DNA of 64,000 bases from Streptomyces cynarae (GTDB lineage Bacteria > Actinomycetota > Actinomycetes > Streptomycetales > Streptomycetaceae): positions 7,222,001-7,286,000 of the forward strand of contig NZ_CP106793.1 of the NCBI RefSeq assembly GCF_025642135.1, given 5' to 3'. Below the pieces are notes generated by a model that was given only the letters and a program-made list of their open reading frames with translations, did no database searches and was not told the DNA's origin. Position numbers and translations under genes: made by a program. Shown here in pieces: positions 26,544 through 35,098 of this stretch (position 1 is its first letter; each line of letters opens with the position of its first letter).

Positions 26544-29288
26544 TCAGTAGGCGGTCTTCCAGGTGTTGCTGGCCCAGAGCGCGCCGCCGGTGCTGGCGGA
26601 CTTGCCCTTGGGGTAGACGACGAGGTTTCCGTCGTCCTGCATGACCGCGTAGGCGCCGGAGTGCCCCCAGGTCTTGGTGGACCACAGGGCCCCGCCGGTG
26701 CTGGCGGACTTGCCCTTGGGGTAGACGACGAGGTTGCCGTCGCTCTGCATCATCGCGTAGGCGCCGGAGTGCCCCCAGGTCTTAGTGGACCAGATGGCCG
26801 CGCCGTCGCGCTTGCGGTACATGACAAGGTTGCCGTCCCGCTGCATCACCAGGAAGGTGTACTGGCCTTGTGTCCACCAGCCGGGCTTCATGGTCTGCCC
26901 GGATGCAACGGTCTGGGGGCGTGCGTACGAGCCGCTGGACCAGAGTGCATTGGCCGGGTCGGTGGTGCCCTGGCGGTAGATGACCAGGTTGCCGTCGTCT
27001 TGAATGGTGGCGTAGGCGCCGGGGTTGCCGGAGGTGTTACTGGACCACAGCGCGCCGCCGGTGCCGGGGCCGCCGTCGGCGCTGTAGACGACGAAGTTGC
27101 CGTCCGGTTGCATCATTGCGTAGGCGCCGGGGTGACCCCAGGTTCCGCTGGACCACTCGGCCGGGGCGGCGCTGCCGCCCGGTTTGAGGTATGCCACCAG
27201 ATTGCCGTCGGACTGCATCACCAGTCTCATGCTGGCGCTGGTCAGGCTGTTACCGGGGTTGAGGCGCTGGCCTGGCAGGATGCGGTAGCCCGACGCTGGG
27301 GAGGGGGAGATGTGGGGGTCGACGATGTGGATGTTCTCAGTGGCGTCAAGGTAGGCGATGCCGCCGTCGTACTTGTCGACCGCCCATGTCACGTGCCGGT
27401 CATCGGTGAGCGGCGCAGTCGGTGCGGGGAGGTCGGCGAGGTCGGTGGTGACCGCCGCATCGGTTTGGACGTCGGTGAGGACCAGTTTCCCGCGGGTGGC
27501 ATCGTGTTCGACGACGAAGCCTTCACCGAGCTGGGACGGCCCGGAGGGCACAGAGATGTCTTTGCCCGTGGCCAGGTCGTACACGCCGGCCGGGCCTGAC
27601 GCACCGCATGACCAGTAGATCCAGCGGCCGCCTGCGGTCTGCAGCTCGGTGGGCTTGCACGTCGGACCGGTGGTGATGGTCCGTCCTGGCTGCAGCGTCG
27701 ACAGGTTGAGCGAGTTGAGGACACCAGCGCTGGAACTGGCGGTCCACAGTGTCTGGCCGGACAGCGCGGAGGCGGTGAGCGATTCGTAGTAGCGCACGTT
27801 CGAGCTGTGGTTCATCGTCATGTCGCCCACGAACAACTCCCTGGTGGAGGTGTTGCCGTACAGGACGTAACGGCCGTTGGAGTCCACCAGGCTTCCGCCG
27901 GTCTGGGCGCCCGGGGTCATCCTGGAGGTGCTTTTGGGGCCTTGGGTTGTCGCCGAGTCCCCGCTGGTGCCGACCTGCAGCTGTGACATCCGGCCGTCGC
28001 CGGAGCCGATCGGCGGTGCGCACGAGCCGGCGACGCCGCAGTTGCTGGGTACCGCAGCGGTCCCGAACGCGGTGTGCGCCCCGTAGGTCGGCTGGGTACC
28101 GAGTTGGACGCTGCGCGTGTAGACGCTCGAGGTCCCCTCGATGGTGAGAAGCTGGCCACCGGCCAGCGACAGACCGTTGATGGGCCAGGGCCTGGCGTCG
28201 TCGTTGTCCAGGGCGGTAGAGCCCAACGTGCCATCGGAGGCGGGTGCCAGCCGGCGAGCAGCCCAGTCCGCGGGCGACGGACCGCCGACCGCCAGGGCGC
28301 CGTCGGCATAGGTTTCGATGATGCCCCGCTCGTGGTCGAGGACCGTGCTGAGCTCTCCGCCGGTCAGCGGCATGGAGTACAGCGGATAACCGAGCGTGTC
28401 GTCCGTGGTGCTGGCACCACTGTGTGTCACTGCGTACGCGACGAGCAGCGAGTTCCCGGTGATGCCGATCTGCCGGACCGATGCGGTGTAGCCGGCGGGC
28501 AGCGGCGGTGTGGGCACCGTGACTGTGGTTTCAGGTGCTGAGAGGTCCGATCGGTCCAGTAGATGGAGTACTGGGTCTTGGGCGGTGGGGTCGTACCATG
28601 CGATGCGGTTAGCGGTGAGCACAGCGAGGGTGCCCTGGCTTACTGGGCCGGAGTTCAGTGGTGCCAGTTGCCCCGAGGCCATGTCGAGCAGTCCCAGCTG
28701 GTACTGGCCGTTGGCGCCGTAGATCACTGCGACGGAGTTGGCGTCAGCGGCCCGCAGGGTGCTCACGTACGTCCCGGCGGGCAGTCCGGTGACCGGGGTG
28801 TCGACCACCTGTCCGTTCACCAAGGACAGCACGTCATAGGTGGTGCCTGCACCGGTGTGATAGGTGTCGGTGAGCACCCGGGATCCGAAGGTCCCGCGGT
28901 AACGCTGCCCACCCGGCAGCGGAATGGTGGACGTCGTGCCGCTGTCCATGTCCTGAAGATGAACGCCACTACTGGTGACGGTGGACACTATGTCCGCACC
29001 GGCCCCGGAGTTGCCGACCGCAGGATAGTGAACCCCTGAAACGAGGACGTCCGGGCCTCCCGCGTACTTTGTCCACACGTTTTGGGACTGTCGTTGGTGG
29101 AGAAAACCGCCTGGTCCGGCGAAAAGGACGGTGTCCGGGACGGGATCCGGGTTCATCGCCGCCGGAACCACGGTCTCACTCGGGGCGTCCGCTACGGCCA
29201 TCGGCGCGGCGAACGAGGTGAGCCCTGAGACCAGGGCGGTCGCTGCGGCTACCGTGATGGAGCCGCGTCTGAGGGGGCGTTGGCCCAC
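26544..29288 (-). CDS. Secreted protein with C-terminal bulb-type (B-) lectin repeats
   Basis: A 914-residue secreted protein starting at GTG 29288 with AGGAGG upstream. Residues 1-34 are a signal peptide ending AVADA. The middle about 600 residues look like a beta-propeller-type fold (many short beta strands, repeated SGP/GT turns), family not identified. The last about 240 residues are B-lectin repeats with the mannose-site pattern QxDGNLVxY seen at least five times (MQSDGNLVAY, MQPDGNFVVY, IQDDGNLVIY, MQRDGNLVMY, MQDDGNLVVY). A 108-base duplication makes the last two repeats nearly identical. It probably binds cell-surface or matrix glycans. It may serve the toxin genes on its left, but that is inference. 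Confidence 0.8.
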   Translation of the reverse strand: MGQRPLRRGSITVAAATALVSGLTSFAAPMAVADAPSETVVPAAMNPDPVPDTVLFAGPGGFLHQRQSQNVWTKYAGGPDVLVSGVHYPAVGNSGAGADIVSTVTSSGVHLQDMDSGTTSTIPLPGGQRYRGTFGSRVLTDTYHTGAGTTYDVLSLVNGQVVDTPVTGLPAGTYVSTLRAADANSVAVIYGANGQYQLGLLDMASGQLAPLNSGPVSQGTLAVLTANRIAWYDPTAQDPVLHLLDRSDLSAPETTVTVPTPPLPAGYTASVRQIGITGNSLLVAYAVTHSGASTTDDTLGYPLYSMPLTGGELSTVLDHERGIIETYADGALAVGGPSPADWAARRLAPASDGTLGSTALDNDDARPWPINGLSLAGGQLLTIEGTSSVYTRSVQLGTQPTYGAHTAFGTAAVPSNCGVAGSCAPPIGSGDGRMSQLQVGTSGDSATTQGPKSTSRMTPGAQTGGSLVDSNGRYVLYGNTSTRELFVGDMTMNHSSNVRYYESLTASALSGQTLWTASSSAGVLNSLNLSTLQPGRTITTGPTCKPTELQTAGGRWIYWSCGASGPAGVYDLATGKDISVPSGPSQLGEGFVVEHDATRGKLVLTDVQTDAAVTTDLADLPAPTAPLTDDRHVTWAVDKYDGGIAYLDATENIHIVDPHISPSPASGYRILPGQRLNPGNSLTSASMRLVMQSDGNLVAYLKPGGSAAPAEWSSGTWGHPGAYAMMQPDGNFVVYSADGGPGTGGALWSSNTSGNPGAYATIQDDGNLVIYRQGTTDPANALWSSGSYARPQTVASGQTMKPGWWTQGQYTFLVMQRDGNLVMYRKRDGAAIWSTKTWGHSGAYAMMQSDGNLVVYPKGKSASTGGALWSTKTWGHSGAYAVMQDDGNLVVYPKGKSASTGGALWASNTWKTAY
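26591..26806 (-). repeat. 108-base tandem duplication inside the B-lectin region
   Basis: The sequence from 26591 recurs at 26699 with few changes (period 108 bases, 36 codons). It encodes repeated GKSASTGGALW segments and the following lectin repeat. Confidence 0.8.
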
Positions 29289-29605
29289 CTGTTCCTCCTA
29301 TTGCTGCTGACAGTGTTGAAGGCATGGGCTCATCCGCGCCTGCGCGGTTCTGTGGAGATAGAAGATAGAAGCGTACGGACTGTTGTTCCCATGCGAACGA
29401 TTGAGATTACACCGGCTCGTCGCAGGCGCGGACGGGCAGATTCATCGGGCGAGGCATTGAGGTAGGCCACCCAGGCGACGCGGGTAAACCCATGGCGACT
29501 GTGGGCAAGCACTCGCTGTCGGTGGCGGGCTGCAAGGCTGAACGGCACGAATGGGATGAGCAGCTGCTGCGCGGTCAGGTCTACGGTCACGACCGTGGCG
29601 GCGGT
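29289..29605. other. Intergenic region upstream of the B-lectin gene
   Basis: No gene is supported here. The AT-richer stretch at 29340-29420 (for example GAGATAGAAGATAGAAGCG) probably holds the promoter of the lectin gene. Confidence 0.4.
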
Positions 29606-30316
29606 TCAGTTCCCGGTCTTGGCCTTCACATTGGCTACGAGTTTTCTGGCGAACCCTACGGCCGGTGCCCCCAGGTCGCTGGAGCGGACGTCGTAGCTGG
29701 AGAAGACGATGTCGTGGCCGACCCGGGAGACAACTGTGGTCATTCCGCCGTCGTAGACGGCGGTCGTCATGACGGTCTCGAAGCTTTCGTCTCCCAGTCC
29801 AGGCACCGTTTTCGTTATCGCCTTGTACGTCGCGGTCGTGCCGTCGTAGGAGTCTTTGAAGGCAGTGCAGCTCTCCGCGTATTTCTTGAGTCGGGTCATC
29901 GCGGTCCATGCGTCGGTGCCGCGGAAGGAGTCGATCTCTTCGGAGTACTCTTCCTGGGAGGAACTACGGAAGTCGGCCTGAGCCCAGGAGGCGAGGCCGG
30001 TACCAGCGGCATCAACCCAAGAAGTGCGTTGAAGCAACGTGCAGTCCGTGGAAATGGGTTTTTGCCCCGTGGGGCCGAAGTGGGTTCCGCTGTCGGCCGT
30101 CAGGTCCTTGTTGGGCTTGTATTTTTTGGGTAGTACGTTCACAGGGAGTAGGAGGGCTTTGAGGTCTTCTCCAGTCCACACGTTGTGGTCGGGGTCCTCG
30201 GATTGGGCCTTGGCCTCCGAGGGGCTGATCCTGTTGGGCGACGGCGAGCAGGAGCACAGGACGAGAGGCAGCATCGCGATGCCTATGACAAATGCCGAGG
30301 ATCTTTTACGCAACAT
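29606..30316 (-). CDS. Lipoprotein resembling PknH-type extracellular sensor domains
   Basis: A 236-residue protein. MLRKRSSAFVIGIAMLPLVLCSCSP is a lipoprotein signal with lipobox LCSC, so it is anchored outside the membrane. The mature part has DLKALLLPVNVLPKKYKP, a Cys in STDCTLLQ and another in AESCTAF (a likely disulfide), and VPGLGDESFETVMTT ... VVSRVGHDIVFSSYD, which resembles the PknH-like extracellular sensor domain of actinobacteria. The ligand is unknown. The start at 30316 is chosen because upstream in-frame codons do not look like a signal peptide. It lies between the lectin and LamG genes, all on the minus strand. Confidence 0.65.
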   Translation of the reverse strand: MLRKRSSAFVIGIAMLPLVLCSCSPSPNRISPSEAKAQSEDPDHNVWTGEDLKALLLPVNVLPKKYKPNKDLTADSGTHFGPTGQKPISTDCTLLQRTSWVDAAGTGLASWAQADFRSSSQEEYSEEIDSFRGTDAWTAMTRLKKYAESCTAFKDSYDGTTATYKAITKTVPGLGDESFETVMTTAVYDGGMTTVVSRVGHDIVFSSYDVRSSDLGAPAVGFARKLVANVKAKTGN

Positions 30317-30472
30317 TGTGACCGTGTCCCATGAGGTGGAGTGGCCGAGGTGGTTGGGGCAGGACAAGGCTGACAATCGCGAGGGCGGGGGAGGCCGGAG
30401 AGGGGCGCGTATGCCCACAGCGAGGCGGGCCCCGTCTCTGATGAGTCGGGGGCCCGTCGACGTGGGCGTGGT

Positions 30473-33400
30473 TCAGCTGAGGTGTGTGTAGGGGGTCTGG
30501 TCGTAGTCGAGTGCGCCTACTTCGGATGAGGAGAGCGCGGTGTTGTAGAGCTGGACATTGCTGATGGAGGCGTTGGCGTATTCGCCGTAGGAACCTTGGT
30601 AGAGGCGGCGGCCGATCTGGACTGGGCCGGTGGCGGGCCAGGGTGTGCCGCCGAAGGTCTTGGTCGCGGTGAGGACTCCGTTGACGTAGAGGTTGAGGGT
30701 GTTGGTGGGACCGTCGTAGACGCCGACGAGGTGGGTCCATACGCCGGTGGTGGCCTTGGAGCCGTAGGCGGCAGTGAAGTTGGTGCTTGTGGTGTCGTCG
30801 TTGTGGCGGTTGAAGGCCCATACCTGGGCGCCGGAGGAGTAGTACAGCTGGAAGGCGTTGGCGCTGCCTGCGCTGTCGGACTGGGAGACGAAGGTGGAGT
30901 TGTTGGCCAGGCTGTTGAGCTTGACCCAGGCTGAGACGCTGAAGCTGTTGTTGTCGGTGGTCGTGCCGTCGACGGGGTCGGTGTGTGTGCCGGTCTGGAG
31001 GGCACTGGAGGTACTTGCGGCGTAGCCGGTGTTGCCGTCCAGGCTGAGGACGGTTCCTTGGCTCGAGTCGTTGGTCCAGGCGGCAGCGCCGTTGAGGGTG
31101 GCGTTGTTGGTGCCGACGGAGTCGGTTGCGGTGGTGCCGCTGCCGTCGTTCAGGGGCCAGGCGGCGCTCGCGGAGTTGTAGTAACCGACTGTTACGGGCG
31201 AGCCGAAGGTGGCCACGCCATTGGTGTCGGGGGCGGCGCCGGGGTATTCGATGAGTTCGCCGGCGGGCGTGGTCGTGTAGAGGTCGGGGTAGCCGGCGGT
31301 GGTTCCGTTGAGGTTTCCGGGCGAGGCGATGGTCGGGTAGTCGCTGGTCGCAAGGGTGACGGGCAGTGTGTTGGCACGGTTGTTGTACCAGGTGCTTGGT
31401 GCGCTGGATGTCCAGCTTTGGGCGCTGCTGCCGTTACAGGTGTACAGCTGCAGCTGGGTCCCGGTGGTGGTGGAGGAGTTGGGGTCGTCCACGCACTTGC
31501 CCGATTGGGGGTTGACCAGCGAGTTGTTGGAGCCGAGCGTCCACTGTTGGGCGCCGGTGCCGTTGCAGGTCCACAGGTCGATCAGGGTGCCGTTGGCGGT
31601 GCCGCTGTGGGTGACGTCCAAGCACTTGCCGAGTACGCGGATCGAACCGTCTGCGGCGGGGGTCCAGGACTGGGCGAGGGAGTTGTTGCAGCTCCAGACC
31701 TGGATCTTGTTGCCGTTCTGTGTGGCGGAGTGGTAGTCGTCCGCACACAGGTTGGAGCCGCCGTTGGCGGTCAGGCCGGAGTTCAGTACAGATGAGCTGG
31801 GTGCGGTCAGCAACGGGGGCAAGCTGTTGCTGTCAATGGTGAGGGGGAAGGTGTAGATCGTCCCGGTGTTGTTGTCTCGGGCCCAGAGCGTTGGTGTGTT
31901 GCTGACGGTGCCCGGCGCGATGAGTGTGAAGTGGGACCAGTCGCCGGTGCCGAGCAGCACGGGCGTGGTGCTGGCGGTGCCGCCGGTGGCGGGGCCGAAG
32001 TAGCTGCTGTCCTGCGCTGAGCCTTTGTAGAGCCAGAGTTGTTTGTTCTCGATCGTGATCAGGTCGGGGTAGCCGGTTCCGTAGATGTCGCCGGGGGCGA
32101 TCATTTGGGTTACCGAGGACCAGTCAGTCTGGTTGTAGGTGGCGCAGTTGGCGGTGTTGTCCGCCGTGGCGAGGCACTGAGGTCTGGCGAGAGGGCCGTA
32201 GACGTCCGCGGTGTTGGTGAAGTGCCCGGCGGTTCCTCCGGAGACGGCACCGTCGTTTTTGTAGACATACAGGTTGTGGCTGTTCTCGTTGTACGCGAAC
32301 AGGTCGTCGATGCCGTCCTGTTTGATGCTGCCGCGGTGGGTGATCAGGTAGTTGTTCCAGACGCTCTTGCCGTCAGGGCTCTGGGAAGCGGTGGAGGCGA
32401 CGGTGGGGGAATTGCCTGGGTCCGTGTTGCCCGGCAGGAGGGTGAGCTCGCCGCTCTTGGTAGTGCCGAGCAGGTCGGGGACGCCGTCTCCGTTGAGGTC
32501 GCCTGCGGCGACCTTTGTGGCTGGGTTCCAGGGGGCGTAGAAGGTGTATGTCGCCGGTAGCGCCTGAGTGTTGCCAGCGTGGTCTTGGGATTCGACGTAG
32601 AGGGTGTGGGTGCCCCACGTCGTCGGTTTGAGCGGGATCGACGCGCTGGGTGTGCCGCTGGAGTTGTTGGTCGCGGTGACATAGTCGGGGCAGTTGACTG
32701 CTGGCTGTACGTCGAGTGCATAGCAGAAGCGCCAGACGCCGCTGGACAGGCAGGTGCCGCGGGTGCACCCGGTGGGGGTGGGGTCGCTGCTGGTGACAGT
32801 GATGCTGCTGGTCTGGCCGGCGTATCCGGTGGGTGTCTGGTTGCTTCCGGAGGGCGGGAACACAGCGCTTGGCGCGGTCACCGCGGCCTGGGAGGGTGGG
32901 GTGAGGTCGACGATGAACCCGCACGGACTGCTCCACCCGGAATATAGGGTTCCGTCGTAGGCGCGGACCTGCCATCCGTACTGGTGGCCGTCTTGCACGG
33001 ATGTTCCGATGTTGGTGCGCACTGTCGTGCCTGAGGCGACGTAGCCGCTGCTCGGTGTTGAGACCGTGGCCGGGTTGCCGCTGCTGTTGGCGGTTTCGTC
33101 ATCCCAGACGGTGTAGTCGGCCTTGACGTTTTCGCCGCTGACGTTGGAGGTCAGCTTGGCGTTGAGCGTGATGTCGCTGGTGTTGCCGTTCAACGTTGTC
33201 TGCCCGAGCCAGCCGCGTGTGCTGCTTCCGCAGTTGGCGCCGGAGGGGTTTTGCGCGTCGGGTGTGGTGGCCTCGCCGGTGGGGGTGTCGGGCGGGATGT
33301 CGTAAGTGGTGGTGATGTACGGGTTGGTGGAGTAGCGCATGAAGTCGATGTCGCTGGAGGAGGAGTCCTCGTTGCCGTACAGGCCCACGGTCCAGGTGGA

Positions 33401-34810
33401 GTCGTTCGCTGCGGCGATGGATGCGATCTTGTCAGTCACCGTGAACTTCACGCTCTGGTCGCCGCAGCTGGTGGGCTGGCTGACGTAGGCGCCGTTGTAG
33501 GCGCTGGACGGGCTCTGGGTGCCGATGGTGGAGACCACACTCGGCTGCGTGTCCCAGTACATACCGGAGGAGATGCGCCCGGTCCACTTGAGGGTGAGGG
33601 GTGCGGTGTGGGAGCAGCTGTAGGCCTCGGCGTAGGTCTCGCTCAGGTTGAGGTACGCCGTGATGATGTGCATGCTGCTGTTGAGGTTGCTGGTGTTCAG
33701 CTCGTAAAAGGTGCGCTCGGCTCCGATGCAGTCGCCGTTGGAGGAGGCGTAGCGCTGGTAGCCGACGCCCTCGCCGAAGCGCTGCGGGTAGTCGTACTCG
33801 TGAGAGCTGGCCGATGAGGAGTTGCAGCCCTGCTGGGCCTCGAAGTAGTGGTTGGTGGTCTCGCTCGGGGCGACGCCTGGGTCGATGTACACCGGCCAGT
33901 TGGTGCTACTACCGGTGAGCATGGACGAGTCGGGGGTAAGGGTGAGGCCGCTGCTGGTGGTCGTCATGGTCACCGGCGCGACATCGGCCCCCGGCGCAGG
34001 ACCGTCGGTGGGCGAGGTAGTGGTCGTGGCGTCGTCCATACGCATAAACGCGGTTTGCGGACTGGCCGTTGTGGTGCCGGAGTCCCACATCATGGGGGCG
34101 CTGGCTGTGTAGGCGGTGGTTCCGTCCGCCGCGTTTGCGTACATCCCGCCGTCAGCCGAACCGGTCAGGGTGAGTCCGTGGGTGGTGGCTGCCAGGGTCA
34201 GCCGGCGCACCTCGGGGTTGGTGGCGGCCGTGGCGTCGTGGACGATCAGCACGTCGCTGAAGCCGCCCTGTTCGGTGATGGTGGCCTCGAGATCGACGCC
34301 CGGCAGGACCGATGAGTACAGCGCGGTGTTCCCGTTGACGGTTGGGACCGGCAAGGTGAACGGCACGGAGAGCGAGAGGCTGCGCCCCGCCGGGTCGGTG
34401 AGGTTGACGAGAGGCCCGTTGCCGCCACCTGAGAGCGTGACGCCGTTGGGTGTGGCCGCCGTACTGAACGAACCGTCGGAGTTCTTCACCAGTGATGCGT
34501 CCACCGGCATCCAGACGTCGTTCTTCATCACTCGCACCGGCTGGACGTACTCGGTGGTTGTGAGCGATCCGTCCGGATTGGCCGTGGTGGTCGATGTCTC
34601 GCTGGTCAGTGAGTCGATCGAGACGGGTTTGCCGGTCGACTGGGCTTGCAGGAGGGCACTTTGGGTCGGGTTGCCGGGGGTGGGACCGCGGCTGTCCGCG
34701 GCGGCGGTCGGGGCTCCCGCGAAGACCAACGCCACAAGGATCGCCATGACGGCCGGATGGTGCGGCACCGTATGCCATCGCATGCGGTACCGGCGCGTTC
34801 TTCCCCCCAT
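30473..34810 (-). CDS. Giant secreted protein: DNRLRE-like, FG-GAP, ricin B-lectin and LamG domains
   Basis: A 1445-residue secreted protein with a signal peptide (VMAILVALVFAGAPTAAADS). The N-terminal 350 residues are beta-rich. A DNRLRE-like region follows (YFEAQQGCN, ERTFYELNTS, YLNLSETYAEAYSC). FG-GAP/VCBS-type repeats are AAGDLNGDGVPDLLG near residue 765 and GYPDLIT. A ricin-type lectin trefoil spans about 1015-1137 (GKCLDV.HSGTANGT.IDLWTCNGTGAQQW). A LamG jelly roll spans about 1210-1440 (NNSFSVSAWVKLNS, VWTHLVGVYDG, LNLYVNGVLTATKTF). AAGGGG precedes the ATG. It is transcribed divergently from the RHS toxin gene and shares the ricin module with it, so the two may act together at a cell surface. 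No enzyme domain is seen. Confidence 0.85.
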   Translation of the reverse strand: MGGRTRRYRMRWHTVPHHPAVMAILVALVFAGAPTAAADSRGPTPGNPTQSALLQAQSTGKPVSIDSLTSETSTTTANPDGSLTTTEYVQPVRVMKNDVWMPVDASLVKNSDGSFSTAATPNGVTLSGGGNGPLVNLTDPAGRSLSLSVPFTLPVPTVNGNTALYSSVLPGVDLEATITEQGGFSDVLIVHDATAATNPEVRRLTLAATTHGLTLTGSADGGMYANAADGTTAYTASAPMMWDSGTTTASPQTAFMRMDDATTTTSPTDGPAPGADVAPVTMTTTSSGLTLTPDSSMLTGSSTNWPVYIDPGVAPSETTNHYFEAQQGCNSSSASSHEYDYPQRFGEGVGYQRYASSNGDCIGAERTFYELNTSNLNSSMHIITAYLNLSETYAEAYSCSHTAPLTLKWTGRISSGMYWDTQPSVVSTIGTQSPSSAYNGAYVSQPTSCGDQSVKFTVTDKIASIAAANDSTWTVGLYGNEDSSSSDIDFMRYSTNPYITTTYDIPPDTPTGEATTPDAQNPSGANCGSSTRGWLGQTTLNGNTSDITLNAKLTSNVSGENVKADYTVWDDETANSSGNPATVSTPSSGYVASGTTVRTNIGTSVQDGHQYGWQVRAYDGTLYSGWSSPCGFIVDLTPPSQAAVTAPSAVFPPSGSNQTPTGYAGQTSSITVTSSDPTPTGCTRGTCLSSGVWRFCYALDVQPAVNCPDYVTATNNSSGTPSASIPLKPTTWGTHTLYVESQDHAGNTQALPATYTFYAPWNPATKVAAGDLNGDGVPDLLGTTKSGELTLLPGNTDPGNSPTVASTASQSPDGKSVWNNYLITHRGSIKQDGIDDLFAYNENSHNLYVYKNDGAVSGGTAGHFTNTADVYGPLARPQCLATADNTANCATYNQTDWSSVTQMIAPGDIYGTGYPDLITIENKQLWLYKGSAQDSSYFGPATGGTASTTPVLLGTGDWSHFTLIAPGTVSNTPTLWARDNNTGTIYTFPLTIDSNSLPPLLTAPSSSVLNSGLTANGGSNLCADDYHSATQNGNKIQVWSCNNSLAQSWTPAADGSIRVLGKCLDVTHSGTANGTLIDLWTCNGTGAQQWTLGSNNSLVNPQSGKCVDDPNSSTTTGTQLQLYTCNGSSAQSWTSSAPSTWYNNRANTLPVTLATSDYPTIASPGNLNGTTAGYPDLYTTTPAGELIEYPGAAPDTNGVATFGSPVTVGYYNSASAAWPLNDGSGTTATDSVGTNNATLNGAAAWTNDSSQGTVLSLDGNTGYAASTSSALQTGTHTDPVDGTTTDNNSFSVSAWVKLNSLANNSTFVSQSDSAGSANAFQLYYSSGAQVWAFNRHNDDTTSTNFTAAYGSKATTGVWTHLVGVYDGPTNTLNLYVNGVLTATKTFGGTPWPATGPVQIGRRLYQGSYGEYANASISNVQLYNTALSSSEVGALDYDQTPYTHLS

Positions 34811-35098
34811 GGGAACCCCTTCGAGGTGTGGATCAGGACAGGCGTCGTGTCCTACGAGGCCTCAGTGAGCCGAAGCCACGCGTACGCGGGTGGACTGGAC
34901 GTATTTCCTGTATGGTCGCCCGACCACGGACGGGCGAGTTGGGTGACAGAAGCGGCCACAGTTCCAGACGGGACCGCCGGCACAGGGTATTGCCGAACTG
35001 ATGGCCGATCAATAAGGTTCCCCCGATCTAAGATCACTGCGCCATCACAGGTTGCTCATCACTTCTCCTTGAGGCGCTCGGTAAGAGGGGGCGTCGAG
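34811..35098. promoter_or_regulatory. Divergent promoter region of the LamG and RHS genes with two inverted repeats
   Basis: This 288-base region separates two giant divergent genes. It contains AGGACA...TGTCCT (34835-34853, 7-base spacer) and TCGCCCG...CGGGCGA (34916-34937, 8-base spacer), plus AT-richer DNA at 35000-35040. Either repeat could be an operator for shared control. Confidence 0.5.

Noticed and set aside
26699..26806. Tandem lectin repeat considered as a CRISPR-like or VNTR array
   Set aside because: Only two copies, both in frame in a lectin domain; it is an ordinary domain duplication.
30983..32560. Gly/Val-rich plus-strand frames opposite the LamG gene
   Set aside because: Antisense shadows of a gene whose ricin, FG-GAP and LamG motifs are unmistakable.
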